From Clostridia bacterium (GTDB taxonomy: Bacteria > Bacillota > Clostridia > Oscillospirales > CAG-272): a stretch of 15,289 bases of DNA. The notes under the pieces are model-generated. The model saw nothing but the letters and a program-made list of their open reading frames with translations, ran no database searches and was not told the DNA's origin. Positions 1 to 5,550 of this stretch are shown one piece after another; position 1 is the stretch's first letter; every line of letters starts with the position of its first letter. The stretch is from positions 1 through 15,289 of the forward strand of contig CAAGJL010000011.1 of assembly GCA_900770145.1 (NCBI GenBank). The letters are read 5' to 3'. The position numbers and the translations under genes are program-made.

Positions 1-19
1 CACGACGCTCTTCCGATCT
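1..19. other. Illumina adapter remnant (not genomic)
   Basis: CACGACGCTCTTCCGATCT is identical to the 3' end of the Illumina TruSeq universal/read-1 adapter. It sits exactly at the contig edge and interrupts an otherwise open minus-strand reading frame. The bases are a library artefact. Genomic sequence begins at about base 20. Confidence 0.96.
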
Positions 20-103
20 CTCAAGGAAATTGCGATACTCCGGCGAGCGCATTTCGTTTTCCGGAATTTCCCGCGTGGCTTCCGCTCTCAAACGCTCATT
101 CAT
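20..103 (-). CDS. 5' fragment of next liv operon gene, probably ATP-binding protein LivG
   Basis: An open frame starts at ATG 103-101 and runs off the contig at base 20, giving 28 codons. The peptide begins MNERLRAEATREIPENEM and ends SPEYRNFLE. The start overlaps the end of livM by 8 nt and has a GGAGG ribosome site about 9 nt upstream (inside livM), the coupling seen between the other operon genes. In Liv operons the gene after livM is normally livG, the first of two ATPases, so that is the likely identity. The fragment ends before any Walker A motif, so this rests on gene order. The charged N-terminus is longer than the few residues that usually precede the LivG nucleotide-binding fold. 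Codons beyond base 20 would be adapter-derived. Confidence 0.55.
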
Positions 104-1247
104 CTGTTTTGCCCTCCGTTTCGGGGGATTTTTGCTTTTTCAGTGCCCGTATCCGTGCAGGCATGGTCTTCGCGAAATGCGGCAGGTTGCAAAGCGCCCG
201 GTACAGGGAAACCTCCCTGGTGCCGAAAATACCGCGCGGACGGAACAGAATAAACACAATCAGTACCAGTGCGTAAAGCAGCATCGGGTATTTGGCAAGC
301 GCGCCCAGCACCGGCACCCCTGCCGGAATTTTGGTAATCGCATTGTTCAGCGCCACCATGCCGACGCCCGCCACCACCGAGCCGGTCAGCGACCCCATAC
401 CGCCCAGCACTACCATCACCACGATGAAAATGCTGTTATAGATACTGCTGTTGGAGAACGCAAAACTGGAAGTGGTGAGCGAGGAGACCGAAGCGACGTA
501 AAGCACGCCGGACACCCCTGCGAAAAACGCGGAAAAGGTAAAACCGAACACCTTGTAAAAGCTGATATTCAGCCCTGACGCGGAGGCGGCAATGCTGTCG
601 TCCCGGATACTTTTCAGCGCCCGCCCGTAGCGGGAGTGGATAAAGTTGTACATCAGCGCGAGGCACCCCGCGGCAATCAGAACAATCAGGGGCAGGAATT
701 TCACCTGCAATTTCCCCGTGATATACAGTCCGCACTTTTCGCGATACAGCACGGAACCCGCGATGTTGTTGAGCACGTTGGTCACAATCAGTCCGAAACC
801 CAGCGTGATAATGGCAAGGTAATCCCCTTTCAGGCGAAGCGCCGGCATACCGACCAAAAATCCGATCAGCGCCGCGCCAACCCCACCCGCGAGAATACAG
901 AGAAAGAACACCGGTAAATACCCTGCGTCAGAGGCGCTTGAAAACACCCCTGACCCCTTGAAACAGTTGGCAACCAGCGTGCCGAGATACGCCCCTACCG
1001 CCATAAAGCCCATATGCCCCAGCGCCAGCTGACCCATAAAGCCCATCGTGATATTCAACGACGCCGCCATCAGGGCAAAGACACTGCACGTCCAGATGAG
1101 GTTGACCGTGGCGTTTTTGGTCACGGTCAGGCAGAGAACCGCCACAAGCAATGCCAGCGCCGCGAGATTGGTCAGGGGCGCAAACAGATCTTTCTTTCGC
1201 ACAAAGAGAGAGTTCTCCGGCAGATAAATCTTCCCGCTCATATTCAT
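96..1247 (-). CDS. livM: Branched-chain amino acid ABC transporter permease LivM
   Basis: One of two membrane permeases of a Liv (HAAT-family) importer, which moves Leu/Ile/Val or related amino acids delivered by LivK. The 383-residue protein is hydrophobic throughout. Family motifs are visible: GQLALGHMGFMAVGAY at about residues 72-87, the cytoplasmic EAA-type loop GRALKSIRDDSIAA at about 208-221 that contacts the ATPase, LGGMGSLTGS at about 281-290, and the terminal FRPRGIFG. The length is normal for Firmicutes (E. coli LivM is longer at the N-terminus). The start overlaps the livH stop as ATGA (1247-1244) and is preceded by AAAGGAGA. A second in-frame ATG two codons later is too far from that site. 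It ends inside the start of the next gene, so the genes are probably translationally coupled. Confidence 0.95.
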   Translation of the reverse strand: MNMSGKIYLPENSLFVRKKDLFAPLTNLAALALLVAVLCLTVTKNATVNLIWTCSVFALMAASLNITMGFMGQLALGHMGFMAVGAYLGTLVANCFKGSGVFSSASDAGYLPVFFLCILAGGVGAALIGFLVGMPALRLKGDYLAIITLGFGLIVTNVLNNIAGSVLYREKCGLYITGKLQVKFLPLIVLIAAGCLALMYNFIHSRYGRALKSIRDDSIAASASGLNISFYKVFGFTFSAFFAGVSGVLYVASVSSLTTSSFAFSNSSIYNSIFIVVMVVLGGMGSLTGSVVAGVGMVALNNAITKIPAGVPVLGALAKYPMLLYALVLIVFILFRPRGIFGTREVSLYRALCNLPHFAKTMPARIRALKKQKSPETEGKTDE

Positions 1248-2146
1248 ACTTTCTCACTCTCCTTTTTGCCCAGCAACCCGGAGGGTTTGACCAACAGTAC
1301 CAGTATCAACACCACATATACCAGCGCGTCCACATAATTGCTCACCCCGGGGATTACCTTGGCAACCGACTCCAGCACGCCGATCACCAGCCCCCCAATC
1401 ATCGCGCCGGGCAGACTGCCGATCCCGCCGAGCACGGCGGCAACAAAGGCTTTGAGTCCGGGGTTTGCCCCCAGCGTGGGATTGACCAGCCCCTGGTTGT
1501 TGCAGTATGCCACCGCGGCAAACGCGGCAAGCGCCGCACCGATGGCAAAGGTACAAAGAATCGTCTGATTGACGTTGACGCCCGAAACAATCGCCGCCTC
1601 CTTGTCCTCGGAGACCGCGCGCATGGCGCGCCCCAGGCGCGTCTTCTGCACCAGGATCACCAGCCCCGCCATCAGCACCGCGCTCACGCCCACCGTAATC
1701 AGCGTGGTGTACGGAATCACAATCGCGCCCATACCGACGCCCCCTGCGGGGAAGAAACTTCTGCCGAAGTTTTTGGAGGTCGCCGAGAAAAAGACCTGCG
1801 CCAGGTTTTCCAACAGCAAACTCATCCCGATTGCCGTAATCAGCGCCGACATTCCGGTGCCGCGCTTGCGCACGGGGCGATAGGCAATCAGTTCCACCAG
1901 CACGCCGACGGCGGCGCAGCTTACCACCGCGCCGATCACCGTCAGCCACACGGGCAGACGAATCGAAACAAAAACAGGCATCAGGTAAAACATCGTATAC
2001 CCGCCCACCATCAGAAAATCCCCGTGGGCAAAGTTGATCAGCCTGATGATACCGTACACCATCGTATAGCCGAGGGCAATCAGCGCATAGATACTGCCGA
2101 TGCCAAGCCCGATGATCACGGCGTATAAAAACCCGGACAAAGACAT
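1244..2146 (-). CDS. livH: Branched-chain amino acid ABC transporter permease LivH
   Basis: Second membrane permease of the Liv importer, pairing with LivM. It has 300 residues, close to the usual LivH length, and is strongly hydrophobic. Diagnostic segments are GIIRLINFAHGDFLMVGGY at about residues 32-50, the EAA-type loop LGRAMRAVSEDKEAA at about 171-185, and VLGGIGSLPGA at about 238-248. The start ATG follows an AGGAAGGGG ribosome site. It overlaps livM by 4 nt (ATGA). Upstream lie a 12-bp repeat array and a terminator that separate it from livK, so it probably depends on read-through from the livK promoter. No separate promoter of good quality is visible in the gap. Confidence 0.96.
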   Translation of the reverse strand: MSLSGFLYAVIIGLGIGSIYALIALGYTMVYGIIRLINFAHGDFLMVGGYTMFYLMPVFVSIRLPVWLTVIGAVVSCAAVGVLVELIAYRPVRKRGTGMSALITAIGMSLLLENLAQVFFSATSKNFGRSFFPAGGVGMGAIVIPYTTLITVGVSAVLMAGLVILVQKTRLGRAMRAVSEDKEAAIVSGVNVNQTILCTFAIGAALAAFAAVAYCNNQGLVNPTLGANPGLKAFVAAVLGGIGSLPGAMIGGLVIGVLESVAKVIPGVSNYVDALVYVVLILVLLVKPSGLLGKKESEKV

Positions 2147-2168
2147 AAAGCGTCCCCTTCCTTTTGAA

Positions 2169-2216
2169 TCAAAAACGAAATCAAAAACGAAATCAAAAAC
2201 GAAATCAAAAACGAAA
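2169..2216 (-). repeat. Four exact 12-bp tandem repeats between livK and livH
   Basis: The plus strand shows TCAAAAACGAAA four times without a mismatch (2169-2180, 2181-2192, 2193-2204, 2205-2216). In the direction of transcription the unit is TTTCGTTTTTGA, so the transcript carries runs of U spaced 12 nt apart just after the terminator hairpin at 2229-2258 and about 22 nt before the livH start. The array may extend the U-rich zone after the hairpin or act as a protein or RNA contact. Its function is unknown. Such arrays can change copy number by slippage. Confidence 0.95.
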
Positions 2217-2223
2217 AAGATGT

Positions 2224-2258
2224 AAAAACGGCGGACTGCCGGGAAAAGCAGCCCGCCG
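2224..2258 (-). terminator. Intrinsic terminator/attenuator after livK
   Basis: The arms at 2258-2248 and 2239-2229 form an 11-bp GC-rich stem with an 8-nt loop, followed in the minus direction by TTTTT (2228-2224). One pair is G-U in minus-strand RNA but would be A-C in plus-strand RNA, so the structure is built for minus-strand transcription. It begins 14 nt after the livK stop and lies upstream of the permease genes, so partial termination here would favour livK expression. Confidence 0.85.
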
Positions 2259-2272
2259 GAAAATCCTGCCTG

Positions 2273-3475
2273 TCAGTTTGCTTTCAGGGTCTCCACGTAT
2301 TTCAGCTCCACTGCGGCGGTGGCGGCGTTATACTGATACTTCATAATCACCACGTCCTTGACGGGGGTGCCGGTCTCGTCCAATTTGAAATTGCCGGTCA
2401 CGCCGCTCACACTACTGCCGTCCAGCGCCGCTTTGATGGCGGCACCGGTCAGAACGCCTGCGTCCTCGCCGCCGCCCAGCGCCTTTTCCACTGCCGCTGC
2501 CAGCATGTACATCGCGTCATAGGCGAGCGCGGAGAACGCCGTGGGGTTCTCCCCATACTTTGCCTTGTAGCCGGAAATAAAGTTTACCACCTTTTCGTCC
2601 GAGGACTCCGCGGAGTAGTGGTTGGTAAAATACACGTTGTCATAGGAGGCAAGCTGATCCTTTTTCATATAATCCTGCACGCCGTCATAACCGTCCGCGC
2701 CCATGATGATCCCGCGGAAACCCGCCGCACGAGCCTGCGGCACGATCAGCGTACCGATTGCCTCATAGTAGTAGGGGGCAAACAGGAACCCGTCCGCGCC
2801 CACGGCCTCCTTGACCTTTTGCATCTGCGTTTCAAACGAAACCTCTTTGTCAATGGTGGGGGAGGTTTCGGTGACCTTTACGGTGATGCCCAGTTTTTCG
2901 CACTCCGCTTTGAAAGCGTTGTAAACGCCGGTGGAATAGTCGCTGTCCAGCGCGTACATCGCGGCGACCTCGGTTTTGCCCAGTTTTTTGGCGTACTGCG
3001 CCGCCATTGCGCCCTGATAGGAATTCTTGAAACAGGAGCGGAACACATAGTCCGAGGCGGTGGTGATTTTATCGCCGGTAGCGGAGGGGGTCACCATCAC
3101 GATCTCGTTTTCGTTGGCGACCGAAGTCGCTGCGGAGGTGGTGCCGGTAATCACGGGGCCGACCACTGCGTGGATGCCGGCGTCAATCAGCGCGTTCATC
3201 GCGGCAACGGCGGTATTGACGTCGCCGACGCTGTCTTTTTCCACCAACTCAATCGTGAAGCCGCCCAGCAGCGCGCTGTTGGCATTAATTTCCTCCACTG
3301 CCATTTTCACGCCTTTTTCCACGGAAGTGCCGTAAACGGCAACCGCGCCCGTCAGCGGAGCAATCAACCCGATTTTAATGACCTTTGCGTCCTGTTTCTT
3401 TTTGCAGGCTGTGAATGCGGAAAAGCATCCGGCAACCATGAGGACTACCAAAACAACGGAAATAACTTTTTTCAT
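2273..3475 (-). CDS. livK: Branched-chain amino acid ABC transporter substrate-binding lipoprotein
   Basis: Extracytoplasmic receptor that captures branched-chain (or similar) amino acids and hands them to LivHM. The 400-residue protein begins with a short MKK n-region and a hydrophobic stretch to about residue 23. Two cysteines could be the lipid anchor: C17 in VAGC and C24 in FTAC. C24, followed by KKK, leaves a typical mature linker and is favoured. The mature part opens with IKIGLIAPLTGAVAVYG and continues with the periplasmic-binding fold typical of Leu/Ile/Val receptors (GVKMAVEEINA; VVGPVITGTTSA). AAAGGAGC lies 7 nt before the ATG. It is first in the operon, directly behind a strong promoter, and is followed by a terminator. 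Substrate specificity cannot be read from the sequence. Confidence 0.95.
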   Translation of the reverse strand: MKKVISVVLVVLMVAGCFSAFTACKKKQDAKVIKIGLIAPLTGAVAVYGTSVEKGVKMAVEEINANSALLGGFTIELVEKDSVGDVNTAVAAMNALIDAGIHAVVGPVITGTTSAATSVANENEIVMVTPSATGDKITTASDYVFRSCFKNSYQGAMAAQYAKKLGKTEVAAMYALDSDYSTGVYNAFKAECEKLGITVKVTETSPTIDKEVSFETQMQKVKEAVGADGFLFAPYYYEAIGTLIVPQARAAGFRGIIMGADGYDGVQDYMKKDQLASYDNVYFTNHYSAESSDEKVVNFISGYKAKYGENPTAFSALAYDAMYMLAAAVEKALGGGEDAGVLTGAAIKAALDGSSVSGVTGNFKLDETGTPVKDVVIMKYQYNAATAAVELKYVETLKAN

Positions 3476-3508
3476 TACTTTTGCTCCTTTTCTTCATAAT
3501 ATAAGAAA

Positions 3509-3520
3509 GGGGAACTCCCC
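3509..3520. promoter_or_regulatory. Dyad in livK leader
   Basis: GGGGAACTCCCC has 5-bp perfect arms around a central AC. It lies between the predicted transcription start (near 3538) and the livK ribosome site. The loop is too short for a stable RNA hairpin unless it opens, so a DNA operator is an equal possibility. No regulator is identified. Confidence 0.35.
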
Positions 3521-3544
3521 CCGTCTTTTGGGTTTAATGAAAAG

Positions 3545-3573
3545 ATTATAAAGGATTTTTTCAGATTATTCAA
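3545..3573 (-). promoter_or_regulatory. Sigma-A promoter of the liv operon
   Basis: On the minus strand, TTGAAT (3573-3568) is followed by a 17-nt spacer and a perfect TATAAT (3550-3545). The predicted start is near 3538, which gives a leader of about 60 nt before livK. The surrounding DNA is markedly AT-rich compared with the genes. Confidence 0.88.
3556..3570 (-). promoter_or_regulatory. Candidate CodY box inside the liv promoter
   Basis: The minus strand reads AATAATCTGAAAAAA, which matches 11 of 15 positions of the CodY consensus AATTTTCWGAAAATT. It overlaps the end of the -35 element and the spacer, a position where binding would block RNA polymerase. CodY is a known branched-chain amino acid and GTP sensor that represses such transporters in many Firmicutes. 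Whether this organism has CodY is not known from the window, and AT-rich spacers can match by chance. Confidence 0.4.
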
Positions 3574-3578
3574 TAGTC

Positions 3579-3592
3579 ATTTTGCACAAAAT
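3579..3592. promoter_or_regulatory. Dyad upstream of the liv -35 element
   Basis: ATTTTGCACAAAAT has perfect 6-bp arms around CA. Its centre is about 47 bp upstream of the predicted transcription start, beside the -35 box, where an activator or a second repressor could bind. The regulator is not recognised. Confidence 0.4.
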
Positions 3593-3605
3593 TGTATGTT
3601 TTTTT

Positions 3606-3930
3606 TAGAAACTTGCAAAATTTAAGGCAATTTTCGATATTTTTTCCTGCCGTCCCCTTGTTTTCCAGATCTTGAATGCAGGATTTTGAAAATCAAACGT
3701 CAAAACAGGGGACGTGAAGATTTCGTTCGGCAGGGCTTGCAAAAAAAGCAAAATTGTGGTACTATGAGGAAAGATGTCTGCACGGGCGACCCCTTGCAGG
3801 GCATTTTGAGAAACGCGGGGATGGCGGGAGGTATTCCCCCGGTAAAAACACCAACCCCATCGCCGGCACCGCCGTTTCCGGAAACGCCCCCATAAAAGCC
3901 GGCGCAAAGAAAAGCGGTCAAAAGACGCGC
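3606..3930. other. Intergenic stretch without convincing genes
   Basis: This stretch lies between the divergent liv and MBOAT transcription units. Open frames of up to about 100 codons exist on both strands, but they lack ribosome sites, have low-complexity R/W/C- or P-rich products, and overlap one another, so none is called. The only signal seen is a possible plus-strand promoter at 3737-3765. Confidence 0.6.
3737..3765 (+). promoter_or_regulatory. Possible extended -10 promoter for the MBOAT operon
   Basis: TTGCAA (3737-3742), a 17-nt spacer and TACTAT (3760-3765) match 4 of 6 positions in each box, and a TGG just before the -10 gives the extended -10 form. The -35 region also carries a small TTGC-A7-GCAA dyad. 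If used, it would produce a leader of about 355 nt before the MBOAT gene, containing the dispersed hairpin element. Confidence 0.45.
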
Positions 3931-4009
3931 AAGAGGGGGCTTTTTGAAAAAAGTCCCCTCTTGACTCCCCTAAAAACTTCCGGCAACCGTTGCCGGGCGT
4001 TCGGCAGGC
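3931..4009 (+). repeat. Dispersed hairpin element, copy A
   Basis: This aligns along its length, with one 1-nt gap, to 15209-15289, and the first 39 bases differ at only two positions. It has a long stem AAGAGGGGGCTTTTT against AAAAAGTCCCCTCTT (3931-3962, 2-nt centre). One position is a G-U pair in plus-strand RNA. This is followed by TTGACTCCC and an A-run, then a perfect 8-bp palindromic hairpin at 3980-3996 (CCGGCAAC-C-GTTGCCGG). The stem's T-run lies within the 5' arm, so it is not a standard intrinsic terminator. It codes for nothing recognisable. A non-autonomous intergenic repeat (REP/MITE-like) is the best description. Confidence 0.8.
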
Positions 4010-4126
4010 GCGCCTGAATGAGCGTTCCGGTCGAGAACCCCCGCCGCGGGTGGCGGTGCATAGTTCCCCCCATTTCCCGGCATGATAAAGAGGAAGTCAT
4101 TTCTCTTATGTCAAACGGGGGATGTT

Positions 4127-5527
4127 ATGCTGTTTTCTTCCTATACTTTTCTGTTCGTTTTTCTGCCGGCGGTGCTGGTTTTCTATTTTCTCCTGCCGCT
4201 GTGCCTGCCGCCCCGCCGGCGGCTTGCCGCGCGCAACGCGATTCTCTTACTGATGAGTCTGCTTTTTTACGCGTGGGGGGAGCCGGTCTATGTCTTTTTG
4301 ATGCTCGGCACCATCCTTGCCAACTTCCTCTTCGGGTTGTGGATGCCCCGTTGCCGGCACCGCCGCGCAGCGCTGGGGCTGGCAATAGGGGTCAACCTGT
4401 TTCTTCTCTTTTTTTATAAATACGCGGGGGCGCTGGCGGCGCTGTGTTCGCTTCCGTTCCCCTCCGTCCGCCTGCCGCTGGGCATTTCGTTTTACACGTT
4501 TCAGGCGCTTTCCTACGTAGCGGACGTCTACCGGGGGGATGTGGCGGCGGAGAAAAATCCCGCCACGTTCGGCACTTATGTGGCTCTTTTTCCCCAACTG
4601 GTGGCGGGGCCGATTGTCCGCTACCCGGATGTGGCGGGGGAGTTGCGCGTGCGCTCCCACACTGCGGCGCGCGCCGCGGCGGGGGCGCGGCGCTTTGCGG
4701 CAGGGCTTTGTAAAAAAGTGTTGCTTGCCAACTCCGCCGGGGCGCTTTTTACCGGGGTACTGAAAGGCGGAAATCTCTCGTTTCTCAATACGTGGCTGGC
4801 TCTTTTGGGGTTTTCGTTTCAGATTTACTTTGATTTTTCCGGCTATTCGGATATGGCGCTGGGGCTGGGAGCGGTTTTCGGGTTCACCTTCCCCGAAAAC
4901 TTCAATTACCCCTATACCGCGGTGAGTTTTACCGACTTCTGGCGGCGCTGGCACATCACGCTTTCCTCGTTTTTTCGCGAGTATGTCTATATTCCGCTCG
5001 GTGGCAACCGCAAGGGGGCGGCGCGCACCGTGTTCAACCTGTTTGCGGTCTGGGCGCTGACCGGGCTCTGGCACGGCGCGGCAGTCAACTTTCTGCTTTG
5101 GGGCATTTACTGGTTCCTTTTGCTGATTGCCGAAAAATTTGTGCTGAAAAAAGCTTTTGCCCGCCTGCCGCGCGGGATCTGCCGCGTGATTGCGCTTGCC
5201 GGAATTCTGTTCGGCTGGTTGATTTTCGCCTTTGACGGCAGCGGCGCGGCGCTCACCTTTGCCGGGTTTCGCCGCTTTTTCCCGGCGCTGTTCGGTTTTT
5301 CCGGGTTTGCGCACGGAAATGACGCGTATGATTTTGTGCGCCACCTGCCGTTTCTCGCGCTTTGCGCCCTCGGCTCCACGCCCTTACCCCGGCGCCTTGC
5401 CCGCCGCCTGTTCTCCGCCCGCCGCACCGCGTGGGCGGAGGTGGCGCTTCCGCTTGTCGGAATGGCGCTTGCCGTTTCCTATCTGGCAGACGCCGGATAC
5501 AACCCGTTTCTGTATTTTCGTTTTTAA
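4127..5527 (+). CDS. MBOAT-family membrane O-acyltransferase (AlgI/DltB-like)
   Basis: Multi-pass membrane enzyme expected to move an acyl (often acetyl) group across the membrane onto a surface polysaccharide or similar acceptor. The 466 residues include LPLGISFYTFQALSY, FPQLVAGPIVRY and FDFSGYSDMALGLG. The two MBOAT histidine motifs are WRRWHITLS (His about 276) and LTGLWHGAA (His about 316, the family's invariant catalytic His). The start at 4127 gives the family-typical MLFSSYTFLFVFLP and has GGGGGA upstream. The frame is open from an ATG at 4082, but that start lacks a ribosome site and adds a non-family N-terminus. No AlgJ/AlgX-type partner or polysaccharide synthesis gene is adjacent, so the acceptor is unknown. 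A CDF gene follows after 23 nt, probably co-transcribed. Confidence 0.9.
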   Translation: MLFSSYTFLFVFLPAVLVFYFLLPLCLPPRRRLAARNAILLLMSLLFYAWGEPVYVFLMLGTILANFLFGLWMPRCRHRRAALGLAIGVNLFLLFFYKYAGALAALCSLPFPSVRLPLGISFYTFQALSYVADVYRGDVAAEKNPATFGTYVALFPQLVAGPIVRYPDVAGELRVRSHTAARAAAGARRFAAGLCKKVLLANSAGALFTGVLKGGNLSFLNTWLALLGFSFQIYFDFSGYSDMALGLGAVFGFTFPENFNYPYTAVSFTDFWRRWHITLSSFFREYVYIPLGGNRKGAARTVFNLFAVWALTGLWHGAAVNFLLWGIYWFLLLIAEKFVLKKAFARLPRGICRVIALAGILFGWLIFAFDGSGAALTFAGFRRFFPALFGFSGFAHGNDAYDFVRHLPFLALCALGSTPLPRRLARRLFSARRTAWAEVALPLVGMALAVSYLADAGYNPFLYFRF

Positions 5528-5550
5528 TGTTTTGAAAAGGAGGTTTTCTG

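Noticed and set aside
1151..2128. 325-codon plus-strand open frame opposite livH
   Set aside because: Antisense shadow rich in H, R and Q. LivH motifs on the minus strand are unmistakable.
2169..2216. CRISPR-like array
   Set aside because: The 12-bp units are directly adjacent with no spacers. It is a simple tandem repeat.
3605..3907. 100-codon minus-strand frame in the liv-MBOAT gap
   Set aside because: No convincing ribosome site, unusual R/W/C-rich start, no family resemblance, and it overlaps competing frames.
3931..3962. Standard intrinsic terminator
   Set aside because: The T-run is inside the 5' arm and no T-tract follows the stem. The stem belongs to a repeated element, so it was recorded as a repeat.
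4082..4126. Upstream start for the MBOAT gene
   Set aside because: No ribosome site at 4082, and the added 15 residues are not family-like. ATG 4127 has GGGGGA and gives the usual MLFSSYTFLF start.
4247..5344. 365-codon minus-strand open frame opposite the MBOAT gene
   Set aside because: Antisense shadow, K/R/Q-rich, with no ribosome site. The plus strand has catalytic MBOAT motifs.
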